The notes under the pieces are model-generated. The model did not search any database, was not told the origin of the DNA, and saw only the letters and a program-made list of their open reading frames with translations. A stretch of DNA of 64,000 nt from Citreicoccus inhibens (GTDB lineage: Bacteria; Myxococcota; Myxococcia; Myxococcales; Myxococcaceae), in contig NZ_JAHNZT010000003.1 in assembly GCF_019039035.1 (NCBI RefSeq), forward strand, positions 186,001 to 250,000. Direction: 5' to 3'. Position 1 is the first letter of the stretch, and every line of letters begins with the position of its first letter. Shown here one piece after another: positions 19,355-27,762 of the stretch. Both the position numbers and the translations under genes were made by a program.

Positions 19355-20536
19355 TCAGTCCACGTCTGCCGAATCAGGGGTTTGCGCGTCGGCCTCGGCC
19401 AGGGCACGGGCCGCCTTCTCCCAGTGCCCGCGAAGTCGGGTCTCGGTGGCCAGGGCCTCGTCCCAGGAGGGGCCATCCGGCAGCAACCGCGACGCATGCG
19501 CCAGCGCGAGCCGCTCCAGGGCGAGTTCCTCGCACAGCCGCCGCACGCCCGCGCCGTCCAGGCCGCTGGCCGCGAGGAACGCGGCGCGTCGAGCCGGACG
19601 CACGCCCCGCTCTCGCCACCACGCGGCCTCCTCGGCGGCCAGTTCCTCGTCGGTGGCGGACAGGCCCAGGGTCCGCGCCCAGGCCGTGAGCAGCGCCCGG
19701 CGCAGCCCCGCCTCCGCCCACGCCGAGGCGTCCGGCGCCCGACGCAGCAGGTCCAGCACCCGCGCCGATTCCACCGCCCGTCCGCCCACCCGCGTCACGT
19801 CCTCGAGGAGCCGGCGCCGACGCACCAGGGAGGACGGGTTGCGGCGAGTCCCCGGGGTCGGAGCGGGCGCCGAGGCGGCGAACTCGCGCGCGGCCTGAAG
19901 ACAGGCGATGGCGTCCCTGCGCTTGAGGTCCTCCACGCCGCGCGCGAACCACGCCTCCCACGCACGCCGCGAGGCCGCGGACCACGCGGGCCGCACCGCC
20001 TCCATCACCCGAGGCCAGGTGCGGTCCTGGTAGAACAACCCGCCCGCGGCCTCCACCAGCGCGCGCGCCGCCGCGGGGCCGAGCGCACGGGCCTTGCGCG
20101 CACAGGCCGCCGCGTGCCGCACGTTGACGAGCGGCAGCGTGAGCGGGCGCCAGTCATGCTCGGCGTCGGCGTGGAGCAGCGCCACCTCCGCGTCGTCCAC
20201 CACGTCGCCGTCGCGGTACCACGCGAAAACCTGTCCCACGCCCACCATGCCGTGCGGGGCCAGCTCCGCGGCGCGCAGCGCGCCCATGCTGGAGGCCCCG
20301 AAGACGGCCACGCCCTCTTCCATCGCGGCCAGCAGCTCGTGGTGCCAGACGGAGGGTTGCGACTCGAAGACACCGTCGATGAGCGCGATGACGCGAGGCC
20401 GCAGCGACATGGCCCGCCACACGTCGCCCTGCCGCGCGGGCGGCAACACCGTGCAGCCCGGCGCGAGCCGCCGCGCCTCCGCCGCAGGCAGCGACGGCCC
20501 CAGGAAGACCACCAGTTCCCCATCGCGACGCTTCAC
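19355..20536 (-). CDS. TfuA-like protein (YcaO partner)
   Basis: A 393-aa protein. Residues 1-165 carry the TfuA core: VVFLGPSLPAAEARRL, CTVLPPARQGDVWRAM, VIALIDGVFESQPSVWHHEL, GVAVFGASSMGALRAAEL, HGMVGVGQVFAWYRDGDVVDDAEVALLH and LPLVNVRHA. TfuA proteins assist YcaO enzymes in backbone thioamide formation (thioviridamide; methyl-CoM reductase in methanogens) and were first named in trifolitoxin clusters. About 220 further residues form an Ala/Arg/Glu-rich helical extension that I cannot assign. The GTG start at 20536 overlaps the YcaO stop by four bases (GTGA), so the two are translationally coupled. Partner and chemistry are inferred from family knowledge. Confidence 0.88.
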   Translation of the reverse strand: MKRRDGELVVFLGPSLPAAEARRLAPGCTVLPPARQGDVWRAMSLRPRVIALIDGVFESQPSVWHHELLAAMEEGVAVFGASSMGALRAAELAPHGMVGVGQVFAWYRDGDVVDDAEVALLHADAEHDWRPLTLPLVNVRHAAACARKARALGPAAARALVEAAGGLFYQDRTWPRVMEAVRPAWSAASRRAWEAWFARGVEDLKRRDAIACLQAAREFAASAPAPTPGTRRNPSSLVRRRRLLEDVTRVGGRAVESARVLDLLRRAPDASAWAEAGLRRALLTAWARTLGLSATDEELAAEEAAWWRERGVRPARRAAFLAASGLDGAGVRRLCEELALERLALAHASRLLPDGPSWDEALATETRLRGHWEKAARALAEADAQTPDSADVD

Positions 20537-21702
20537 AGCAGCTCCGAGACCCGCATGCCCGGGATGATCACCTTCCACACGTTCAGCCCGGGCACCGGCG
20601 CGTCCATCGCCACGCCGGCCACCTCCCGGAAGCCGGCCCGGGCCATCCGCCCGAGCACCCGCTTCACCTGGGCCGCCACCGGACGCGCGGCCTCGGCCGG
20701 CAGGTCCGGCACCTCGCGCGGCGCCCGCTTGGGCACGACCTCCGCGAGCGCCTCCGCGAACCCCAGCGCGGCCTCGCGATCCGTCGCGGCCACGTCCTCG
20801 CGGGCGCCGTGGATGTCCGTCAGCCGCGACTGCGCCGCCTCCAACAACGCCTTGCACAGCGCCTCATCGCGCCGGAGCGCACAGGCATACCCCGCGGTGA
20901 GCGGCACCGGCCCGCCGTCGCGGTCCACCAGCACCGCCGCCGCCACGGGCAACCCCACCGTGCCGGGCATGCGCCCTGTCGGGGTCGCATCAAACAGGTA
21001 GGCGTCGAAGCCCCGCTCCCGCAGCGACGCCACCAGCTCCGCCGCGCGCGGGGCCGCGGCCTCCAGCCCCTTGGGCTGCAAGAGCCGCCGCGTCACGCCC
21101 TCCTCCGTCCAACCGTCCGGCAGCGCCCGCGCGAGCTGATCCCGCTCGATGGCCTCGCACAGCGCATGGAGCAGCGCGCGCGAGGACTCCGGATGCGCGC
21201 CGGATCCATTGCTCGTCCACGCCACGGATACGGGCCCCAGCGCCGTCGCGCCCGCGGGCGGGCAGTACACGCCTTGCGCGGGCACCCACACCGACGCGCC
21301 CGAGCCCAGCTCCGTGGCCTCGCGCCACGCGCAACTCACCTGGTCACTCCACAGCCGAGGCACCACCAGGGCGCCCGCCGAACCCAGCCGGTCCGCGCCC
21401 CACAGCGTGCCCAGCCGCCCTTCCAGGTGGGCCCGCGCGCCCCACCGCAGGCGCTCCTGGGGCACCGTCTCCGCCGCCCACAATTCCGCCGTCTCCAGCA
21501 GGGCGCCCCAGGCCGCCTCGGCGAACGAGCGGCCTTTGCCATTGCACACCTGGAGCACGTGGCCGCCGGGGCGCACCGCGCACGCCACCTCGACACCCGT
21601 GCGGTCAAGCCCCGTGACGCGCGCCACACGTGTGACCCCCAGGGCACGGGCCAGTTGTTGGGCGGAAGGCTGCGGGGCGGGGACGTCCCTGGGAGGCGAC
21701 AC
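20533..21702 (-). CDS. YcaO-domain cyclodehydratase/thioamidation ATPase
   Basis: A 389-aa YcaO protein. These enzymes use ATP to activate a peptide-backbone amide as an O-phosphate, giving azolines, amidines or, with TfuA, thioamides. Visible signatures are QVCNGKGRSFAEAAWGALLE (about 65-84), WTSNGSGAHPESSRALLHAL and CEAIERDQ (the E-x-x-E-R-D metal/ATP site, near residue 195), ALLEAAQSRLTDIHGARED, and the C-terminal PGLNVWKVIIPGMRVSE. No fused C- or E1-like domain is present, fitting a stand-alone TfuA-dependent enzyme. The start is GTG with AAGG nine bases upstream. The gene is divergent from a peroxiredoxin. No precursor-peptide gene is obvious. Confidence 0.92.
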   Translation of the reverse strand: MSPPRDVPAPQPSAQQLARALGVTRVARVTGLDRTGVEVACAVRPGGHVLQVCNGKGRSFAEAAWGALLETAELWAAETVPQERLRWGARAHLEGRLGTLWGADRLGSAGALVVPRLWSDQVSCAWREATELGSGASVWVPAQGVYCPPAGATALGPVSVAWTSNGSGAHPESSRALLHALCEAIERDQLARALPDGWTEEGVTRRLLQPKGLEAAAPRAAELVASLRERGFDAYLFDATPTGRMPGTVGLPVAAAVLVDRDGGPVPLTAGYACALRRDEALCKALLEAAQSRLTDIHGAREDVAATDREAALGFAEALAEVVPKRAPREVPDLPAEAARPVAAQVKRVLGRMARAGFREVAGVAMDAPVPGLNVWKVIIPGMRVSELL

Positions 21703-21819
21703 GGCGGCGGACCTTAGTCAGAAAACTTTCCGCCTGACACACGCGCGAATGCCGTCGTCGGAACGTGCGCGAAACGTGGTAGGGGTGGCCCGCCGGGTTG
21801 CCCCAGGAGCCGGAACCGC

Positions 21820-22299
21820 ATGATTGCCATTGGAGACCTCGCGCCGGACTTCGCCGCGACGGACTGTCACGGGCAGCCCGTGCACCTGTCCGCCCTGCGC
21901 GGGCGACGCGTCGTCCTCTTCTTCTTCCCCAAGACATTCACCATCGGCTGCACCATCGAGAACCGGGCGTTCCGAGACAACCACGAGCTGATTCGAGGGC
22001 TGGGCGCGGAGCTCGTCGGCGTGTCGGTGGACACCGTGAAGACGCAGTGCGAGTTCGCGCAGCAGGAGGACATCCACTTCGCCCTGGTGGGCGACGAGGA
22101 CCGGCGCATCAGCCGCGCCTATGACGTGCTGTGGCCCGTGCTCAACGTGGACCGGCGCGTCACGTACATCCTGTCCCCCTCGGGCATCGTGGAGCACATC
22201 ATCCACCACGAGGTGCGCGTGTACCGTCACCTGGACGACGTGCTGCGCTACCTGCGCCAGCACCCGCTGCCCGCGGCAGACGAGCCCGCGCCGGCCTGA
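21820..22299 (+). CDS. Peroxiredoxin, AhpC/TSA (Bcp-like)
   Basis: A 159-aa thioredoxin-fold peroxidase reducing H2O2 or organic peroxides. The active site reads PKTFTIGCTIENRAFRDN, with peroxidatic Cys44 in the family context PxxxTxxC. The Bcp/PrxQ resolving cysteine, usually five residues later, is Arg here. The other cysteines (Cys16, Cys77) are not at standard resolving positions, so it may be a 1-Cys type. RDNHELIRGLGAELVGVSVDTVKTQCEFA matches the family. AGGAG stands ten bases before the ATG. It is divergent from the YcaO gene, sharing a 117-bp promoter region. Confidence 0.88.
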   Translation: MIAIGDLAPDFAATDCHGQPVHLSALRGRRVVLFFFPKTFTIGCTIENRAFRDNHELIRGLGAELVGVSVDTVKTQCEFAQQEDIHFALVGDEDRRISRAYDVLWPVLNVDRRVTYILSPSGIVEHIIHHEVRVYRHLDDVLRYLRQHPLPAADEPAPA

Positions 22300-22304
22300 G
22301 CCCC

Positions 22305-22883
22305 TCAGCGCCACGCGCAGGTGTATTCGCAATACGTCGCGCCCAGCGCTCGGCACACCGGATGGGCCACCCGCACCTCGCGCCCGCCGGACAACTCGAT
22401 GGCGCGCGCGTGCCAGCCGACCACGGTGAGGCAGTCCGTGGCGGTGACGCTCTCCGCGCCGAACGTGCGCAGCACCGCGGACTGAGCGCCCGTCCTCTCG
22501 TACTCGCGCGAGCCCACCGCGTAATAGGAGCGGTAGATGCGCGGCGCCTGGCTCAGGAGGAAGTGCGGATCCCCGGGCCTGAGGAAGACCTGGTGCGCGC
22601 CGTGGAGGTTCTCCTCGGCGGACGCGCGGCCCATGTCCAGGAACGCGCGCGGGGTGTCCTCGGGGGACACCACCTCGGCGATGGTCGCATCCAGGCGCAG
22701 GTTCAGCGCCAGCGGGTACCACGCCGCGGGCACCAGGAGCGTGCGCAGGATGGCCTGGTCCTCCGGGGGGAGGCGCCGGAGCACCTCGTCCACGCGGGCC
22801 TGTCCTCCCCACTGGCGCAGCATGTTCAGCCGGGAGACGAGCACGCCTCCCTTGATGCGTGAGCCTGTCCCTGTGGCGTCCAT
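22305..22883 (-). CDS. DUF2378 family protein
   Basis: A 192-aa protein of the myxobacterial DUF2378 family. Matching features are IKGGVLVSRLNMLRQWGG, VDEVLRRLPPEDQAILR, LLVPAAWYPLALNLRLDATI, the long helix after PRAFLDMGRASAEENL, and the C-terminal CRALGATYCEYTCAWR. The C-terminal YCEYTCAW segment resembles the cysteine-rich end seen in V4R/heme-NO-like sensory folds, so a small-molecule sensor role is possible but unproven. The ATG at 22883 is chosen; the frame is open upstream without family similarity. It is divergent from the ECF sigma operon and converges on the peroxiredoxin gene. Confidence 0.8.
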   Translation of the reverse strand: MDATGTGSRIKGGVLVSRLNMLRQWGGQARVDEVLRRLPPEDQAILRTLLVPAAWYPLALNLRLDATIAEVVSPEDTPRAFLDMGRASAEENLHGAHQVFLRPGDPHFLLSQAPRIYRSYYAVGSREYERTGAQSAVLRTFGAESVTATDCLTVVGWHARAIELSGGREVRVAHPVCRALGATYCEYTCAWR

Positions 22884-23008
22884 GCCCCCTCCTCGGGTCC
22901 AGCGAGGGTCCGGCGGAGTGTCCCCGAGCGTCCGGACAGGCGGCAATCACCCTGCCTCCCCGTCCCATCCAACGTGCGACAGTGGCCATTCTTCGGCGCT
23001 GGGGCGGC

Positions 23009-23027
23009 GCGGAAATGCAGCGGAAAT
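23009..23027. promoter_or_regulatory. Direct repeat GCGGAAAT upstream of the sigma factor operon
   Basis: GCGGAAAT occurs twice, 11 bp apart (about one helical turn), some 80-100 bp before the sigma-factor ATG. The second copy continues as GGAAATAACC, resembling the GGAA core of ECF -35 elements. It may be an autoregulated promoter or activator site. Confidence 0.3.
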
Positions 23028-23105
23028 AACCTTTTGCCCCCATGGCGGGTTGAAGGCGGCGTGAGTGGCACACACCCAGGGCTGGCGGCGGTGGTCGGAG
23101 GTCGG

Positions 23106-23687
23106 ATGGATCCGCCCTCCGACGAAGCCCTGTGTGAGGCCTTCCTGGCGGGTGACGCGGCGGCGTTCGGCCGGCTGGTGGAGCGGCACCGCACGCTCGT
23201 CCTCTCGCTGGTGCGCCGCTACGTGACGCGGCCGGAGGACGCCTCGGACCTGGCGCAGCAGGCGTTCCTGCGCGCGCTGGAGTCCTCGCGTCGGGTGTTC
23301 GCGCGCTTCACGCCGCTGACGTCCGCGCCGTTCCGCGCGTGGCTGGTGCGCGTGACGCTCAACCTGGCGAAGAACCACGCGCGCCAGGGACTGCGGTGGC
23401 GGCCCGTGCTCGTGGAGGCGGTCGAGGACGACGTGGCCGCGGACGGCGCGGAGGGAGCGCACGAAGCGCTGGAGCGCGCCGAGCGGGCGCGGCGGGTGCG
23501 CGCCGCGGTGCTCACCCTGCCCCGTCGTCAGCGCGAAGTCCTGACGTTGCGGGTGGACGGGGAGCTGCCGTTCAAGGACATCGCGGAGACGCTGGGCATC
23601 ACCGAGAACAATGCGAAGGTGCAGTTCCACCACGCGGTGAAGCGCCTGCGCGCGAGCGTGACGGAGATGAACGAGGGGAGCGCGTGA
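23106..23687 (+). CDS. ECF-type RNA polymerase sigma factor
   Basis: A 193-aa sigma-70-family regulator. Region 2 (about 10-80) contains AFGRLVERHRTLVLSLVRRYVTRPEDASDLAQQAFLRALES. Region 4 (about 130-185) reads LPRRQREVLTLRVDGELPFKDIAETLGITENNAKVQFHHAVKRLRA, a helix-turn-helix for the -35 element. The ATG at 23106 has GGAGG close upstream; GTG at 23061 would add 15 residues. Its stop overlaps the start of an anti-sigma factor gene by one base. This sigma/anti-sigma/exported-protein arrangement indicates envelope-stress control, and ECF operons of this kind are usually autoregulated. The stimulus is unknown. Confidence 0.9.
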   Translation: MDPPSDEALCEAFLAGDAAAFGRLVERHRTLVLSLVRRYVTRPEDASDLAQQAFLRALESSRRVFARFTPLTSAPFRAWLVRVTLNLAKNHARQGLRWRPVLVEAVEDDVAADGAEGAHEALERAERARRVRAAVLTLPRRQREVLTLRVDGELPFKDIAETLGITENNAKVQFHHAVKRLRASVTEMNEGSA

Positions 23688-24217
23688 TGGGTGCCTGCGC
23701 GGAGTACGAGGAACGATTGAGCCTCCACGCGGCCGGAGCGCTGGAGGGCGAAGCAGCGGCACAGGTGCGCGCGCATCTGGAGACGTGCGCCGCCTGTCGC
23801 GCCGAGGCCGCCGACGCCGCCGAGGTGCTGGGGCTGGTCGCCCTGCCCGCGCGCAGTCCCGCCGAGACTCGCGAGTGGGAGGCCCTGCCCGCGCGGACCC
23901 AGGCCGCGTGGCGCCGCGAGCGCTCGCGGCGGGACGGCTGGCGACGCGCAGCGGGAGGGTTCGTGGCCGCGGCGGCGGGCGTGGCGCTGATGCTCGCCTT
24001 CACGGGCCGCGCGCCGCTGGCACCTCGGCCGACGGTGGTGCCCGAGCCTCCCGCCGAGGACGCACCGCTGGCGCAGCCGGTGGACACGCAGACGCTGGCG
24101 GACTTCGAGGCCTGGGCGGGGTTGGAGCCGCTGACCGACGAGCCGGAGGCCGATGACGGCCTGCCCTGGGACGACGAGGACGGCAGCCTGGACCTGGACA
24201 TGGGAGAGACGCTGTGA
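23687..24217 (+). CDS. Anti-sigma factor with zinc-finger (zf-HC2) domain
   Basis: A 176-aa single-pass membrane protein. The N-terminal zinc-binding anti-sigma domain has HLETCAAC (H30, C34, C37), the conserved HxxxCxxC of ZAS proteins, which hold the sigma factor inactive in the cytoplasm. A transmembrane helix (about 88-106, GGFVAAAAGVALMLAFTG) leads to a short acidic, proline-rich periplasmic tail ending in DDEDGSLDLDMGETL. It overlaps the sigma gene upstream and the exported Spy-like gene downstream, so all three are one operon. Proteolysis or zinc/redox change would release the sigma factor; the mode is inferred. Confidence 0.88.
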   Translation: MGACAEYEERLSLHAAGALEGEAAAQVRAHLETCAACRAEAADAAEVLGLVALPARSPAETREWEALPARTQAAWRRERSRRDGWRRAAGGFVAAAAGVALMLAFTGRAPLAPRPTVVPEPPAEDAPLAQPVDTQTLADFEAWAGLEPLTDEPEADDGLPWDDEDGSLDLDMGETL

Positions 24218-24732
24218 CGACGACGATGCGAAGCGTGGTGCTGGCGGCGGCGGTGCTGCTGCCGACGATGGTCTGGGCCCAGGCGCCGATGACGCCCCCG
24301 CGGGAAGAGCGGCGCGAGGAACGCCGCGCGGAGCGACAGGAGCGCGCCGAGCAACGCAGCCGCCTGCGTCGCGTGCTGGAGCTGTCCGACGTGCTGGAGC
24401 TGGACAACTCCCAGGCGCTGAAGGTGGAGGACACGCTGCGGCGCTTCGATGAGAAGCGCCGGCCCTTGCGCGAGCAGGTGCGCGAGGCCGCGCGCACGCT
24501 CATCCTCGCGGCGCAGGGCGACCCCGCGGCGCTGGCTCAAGCCGATGCCGCGGCCCAGCGGGCCTTCGAGGCGCGCGCGCAGATTCTCGCGATGGACCGC
24601 GAGCTGTATGCCGCGCTGGCCAAGGAGCTGCCCGCGCAGAAGCGAGCGCGGTTGGCGCTGGCGCTCGCGCGCGCGGGCAACGGCCGCGACATGAAGCTCC
24701 CATGGAAGGCGGAGCGCGGGGGGGACGACTGA
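24214..24732 (+). CDS. Periplasmic Spy/CpxP-like (heavy-metal-sensor type) protein
   Basis: A 172-aa exported protein with signal peptide MRSVVLAAAVLLPTMVWAQA. The mature part is nearly all charged alpha helix (REERREERRAERQERAEQ, LSDVLELDNSQALKVEDTLRRFDEKRRPLREQV, ARAQILAMDRELYAAL), as in the Spy/CpxP/ZraP family of periplasmic chaperones and stress sensors. GTG at 24214 overlaps the anti-sigma stop (GTGA) and has GGAGAG five bases upstream. An ATG at 24226 would start closer to the signal peptide. Within this sigma operon it may buffer envelope stress or feed back on the anti-sigma factor. Identification is by pattern, not by a strong motif. Confidence 0.65.
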   Translation: MTTTMRSVVLAAAVLLPTMVWAQAPMTPPREERREERRAERQERAEQRSRLRRVLELSDVLELDNSQALKVEDTLRRFDEKRRPLREQVREAARTLILAAQGDPAALAQADAAAQRAFEARAQILAMDRELYAALAKELPAQKRARLALALARAGNGRDMKLPWKAERGGDD

Positions 24733-24756
24733 CGCGCCGTCCCCCCGCCCCAGGCC

Positions 24757-26148
24757 TCAGTGGTGGTAGCCCGAACCCTCGGCCTCGGACAGCGACTTGG
24801 CCACCGGGTGCTTGCGGAGGAACTCCAGGCTGGCCCGGATGTCGTCCATCAGCATGCTCGCCAGGTCCATGCTGACGCCGTGGCGCACGAGGATGCGCTG
24901 CACGACGATGTCCTGGCAGTCCTTGGGCAGTGAGTACGCGGGCACCTGCCAGCCGCGCTCGCGCAGCCGGTCCGCGAGGTCGAACAAGGTGTAGCCGGGC
25001 CTGGCCCCGTCCTTGAGCTTCCAGCACACGCCCGGGATGCCGCCCTTGCCGTCGTAGACGATGTCGAACGGGCCCGCCTTGGCGATCTCCCGCGCGAGGT
25101 ACTGGCCCACGTCCGAGCACGACTGCTGCACCTTGCGGTAGCCCTCGCGGCCCAGGCGCAGGAAGTTGTAGTACTGGATGACAATCTGTCCGCCGGGCCG
25201 CGAGAAGTTGAGCGCGAAGGTCGGCATGTTCCCGCCCAGGTAGTTCACCCAGAAGATGAGCTCGGGCGGCAGGTCCGCGCGGTCGCGCCAGACGACCCAG
25301 CCGCACCCCAGCGGCGTCAGGCCGAACTTGTGGCCCGACGTGTTGATGGACTTCACGCGCGGGAGCTGAAAGTCCCAGACGACATCCTTGTGGATGAAGG
25401 GCGCGAGGAAGCCGCCGCTGGCCGCGTCCACGTGGATGGGGATGTCCAGGCCCGTGCGCTTCTGGAGCTCATCGAGCGCCTGGCTGATGGCCTGCACGGG
25501 CTCGTACTGGAGCGTGAAGGTCAACCCGAGCGTGGGCACCACGCCGATGGTGTTCTCGTCGCAGCGCTTCAGCACCTCCTCGGGCGACAGCATCATCCGG
25601 CCGTGCGCCATGGGCACCTCGCGCAGCTCCACGTCGAAGTAGCGCGCGAACTTGTGCCAGCAGATCTGCACCGGCCCGCAGATGAGGTTGGGCTTGTCGG
25701 TGGGCTTGCCCTCCGCCTCGCGGCGCTTGCGCCACCGCCACTTCATCGCGAGGCCGCCCAGCATCGCCGCCTCGCTGGAGCCCGTGGTGGAGCAGCCCAT
25801 GGCGTTCGCGGCCTCCGGCGAGTGCCACAAGTCGGCGAGCATGTTCACGCAGCGCGTTTCAATCTCCGCAGTCTGCGGGTACTCGTCCTTGTCGATCATG
25901 TTCTTGTCGAGGCACTCGTCCATGAGCTTGTGGACTTCCGGCTCGCTCCACGTCTGGCAGAACGTGGCCAGGTTCTGCCGGGAGTTGCCGTCCAGCATCA
26001 GCTCGTCGTGCACGACGGCGTACGCGTGCGCGGCGCTGTGCTCATCGTCCGGCATCCGGTACTTCGGCATCGCGACGGACAGGTCCGTGGACGCATAGAC
26101 GTCATCGAACTCCGCGTGCTCCGCTTCGTCCTTGCTGTGCAGGGCCAT
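24757..26148 (-). CDS. gadB: Glutamate decarboxylase
   Basis: A 463-aa PLP enzyme that decarboxylates glutamate to GABA, consuming a proton in acid resistance. The PLP lysine lies in [10 protein letters not shown] (Lys274). Other family motifs are [47 protein letters not shown] and [23 protein letters not shown], though the last reads NFSRPGG here. The C-terminus ends in SGYHH, like E. coli GadB whose terminal His closes the active site at neutral pH. GAGG lies six bases ahead of the start. No glutamate/GABA antiporter (gadC) is adjacent. Length matches the family (about 460-466). Confidence 0.95.
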   Translation of the reverse strand: MALHSKDEAEHAEFDDVYASTDLSVAMPKYRMPDDEHSAAHAYAVVHDELMLDGNSRQNLATFCQTWSEPEVHKLMDECLDKNMIDKDEYPQTAEIETRCVNMLADLWHSPEAANAMGCSTTGSSEAAMLGGLAMKWRWRKRREAEGKPTDKPNLICGPVQICWHKFARYFDVELREVPMAHGRMMLSPEEVLKRCDENTIGVVPTLGLTFTLQYEPVQAISQALDELQKRTGLDIPIHVDAASGGFLAPFIHKDVVWDFQLPRVKSINTSGHKFGLTPLGCGWVVWRDRADLPPELIFWVNYLGGNMPTFALNFSRPGGQIVIQYYNFLRLGREGYRKVQQSCSDVGQYLAREIAKAGPFDIVYDGKGGIPGVCWKLKDGARPGYTLFDLADRLRERGWQVPAYSLPKDCQDIVVQRILVRHGVSMDLASMLMDDIRASLEFLRKHPVAKSLSEAEGSGYHH

Positions 26149-26350
26149 GGTTCACCTCGTCGTCATCGAGAATCGCGCCCCGTGGGGCAGCACTCTTCAG
26201 GGTTGGGCTCGCGCCCTGCACCGACAAGCGACCCGCCCTGCGACGAGGCCCCGCGCGCGCCGCTCGCCCCCCCCAGGGGTGCGTTCAGCCGGGAGGCAGG
26301 CACGCGAGCGGACCTTCGCCCCAGCGGCCGGGGCTGGACAGGCGAGTGGC

Positions 26351-27508
26351 TCAGCCCTGGCGTCGCGCGGCCTGACGCCACGCCCGCAAGAGCACCAGGC
26401 CCACCCCGAAGCCGCCCACGAGCCCCAGCCCCACGAGCGCGAACAACCACAGGAAGACGCGATCCACCAACCGCGTGGCCCGGGTGAACGACTCCTCCAC
26501 CCAGCCGCGTCCCACGCCATCGAGCTGCTCCAGCGTCGCCACGCGCTCGCTGTGCAGCCCCAGCATGACGGCGATGCGCTCGCGGCTCAGGTCCGCGAGC
26601 ACCGCCTGCCGCTCCCCGGTGAAGAACACCTGAAGCGCCACGCGCTCGCGGGCCACCGCGGCCGTCACCGCGACGCGCTCGCGGTCCACCAGGGCGGGCA
26701 GGTCCGCCATCCGCTCCCCCATGCTGGCGAGGATGTCCACCGTGCGCGATAACTCGGAGACCGAGGTCCGCAGCGCGGGAGACTCCAGCGCGTCCACCGC
26801 GACCAACTCCGCCTGCCAACGCGCCTGGCGCGGCAGGCTCGCGGCGTAGAGGTCCACGCGCGCGGTGAGGTCCTGCGTGTCCTCGACGAGCCCCGCCGCG
26901 CTCTGCAGCAGCCCTCCGCCGGAGACATCCGCGACGTCCGCGAGCAGCGACGCGGTGGACTCGCGCGCGACGAGCGGCCCCGTAAGCGGGTGCGCCGTGG
27001 CCCACGCATGCACGCGGGCGCGCGCGGGCGAGACATCCGAGCGCCCCGTCACGTGTCGCCACTGCGCCTCGACCTGCGCCTCCATGTCGTCCAGCGAGCG
27101 CGTGGCCTGGGCGAGGAGCTCGGGCGAGGCGCGAGCCGCCGAGGCGGGCAGCGCGTCTTCCAACTGCGCGAGCAAGGCCCAGGCGTCCACCAGGGCCGCC
27201 ACGGGGTCCGCCTGGAACAGCGCGCCCTGCATGGCGGGCACCGCGTTCGACTTGAACGTGAGCATGGCGCGCGCCACGTCCGCGGAGTCCGAGCGCTCGG
27301 CGAGGCCATCCGCCATCGCCTCGATGAGCCCGGAGAAGCGGCGCGCCAGATCGCGAACCCGCGTGCGCAGCACGCCCACGGACAAGTCCGAGCGCCCCAC
27401 GCGCTCGGCCAGCAGGGAGCGAGGAGGCTGCACGGACGCGCACGCCGCCAGCCCCAGCGCAAGCACCACGCCGAGCACGAGGCGCGGGCTCCGGACACAA
27501 GTCGCCAT
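26351..27508 (-). CDS. Hypothetical lipoprotein with coiled coil and C-terminal membrane helix
   Basis: A 385-aa protein I cannot place in a family. It begins with a lipoprotein signal (SPRLVLGVVLALGLAACASV; lipobox LAAC). The middle is a long series of amphipathic helices rich in Ala, Arg, Glu and Val (TARVDLYAASLPRQARWQAEL, RAVTAAVARERVALQVFF). The end has a transmembrane helix (LWLFALVGLGLVGGFGVGLVLL) and a basic tail. The combination of lipid anchor and C-terminal helix could tether two membranes or place a coiled coil in the periplasm. Upstream in-frame ATGs add residues but weaken the signal peptide. It is 202 bp downstream-facing of gadB. Confidence 0.6.
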   Translation of the reverse strand: MATCVRSPRLVLGVVLALGLAACASVQPPRSLLAERVGRSDLSVGVLRTRVRDLARRFSGLIEAMADGLAERSDSADVARAMLTFKSNAVPAMQGALFQADPVAALVDAWALLAQLEDALPASAARASPELLAQATRSLDDMEAQVEAQWRHVTGRSDVSPARARVHAWATAHPLTGPLVARESTASLLADVADVSGGGLLQSAAGLVEDTQDLTARVDLYAASLPRQARWQAELVAVDALESPALRTSVSELSRTVDILASMGERMADLPALVDRERVAVTAAVARERVALQVFFTGERQAVLADLSRERIAVMLGLHSERVATLEQLDGVGRGWVEESFTRATRLVDRVFLWLFALVGLGLVGGFGVGLVLLRAWRQAARRQG

Positions 27509-27762
27509 GGGCGGGCGCAAGCTGGGCATCCGCGCTCGGCGCGCCGAGCATCCCGGGGGTGCAGGTGGACGTCTGGCACTGAAAGAAACCAGGGGCACGG
27601 TCGCTCCGCGCGACGCCCCGCTCTCCCGTTCGGCACTCCCCCCAGGGCGGTGGGCGACCTCGCGGGCGACCCCCATCCTTCCCGGCGCGAGGGCGGCGAG
27701 CGCCCTGCGTGCCTCATCGAGCCCGCGGGAGCGGGTCCGTCACGTCAACCAAGGAGCATCCC

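Noticed and set aside
21784-21810. A possible sigma-54 promoter (TGGCCC...TTGCCC) ahead of the peroxiredoxin
   Set aside because: Spacing between GG and GC is 11, not 10, bases and the flanks do not match.
26149-26350. Possible small gene between gadB and the lipoprotein gene
   Set aside because: Open frames here are short, Arg/Pro-rich shadows without ribosome sites. I see only a GCCCC-GT-GGGGC palindrome in the gadB leader region.
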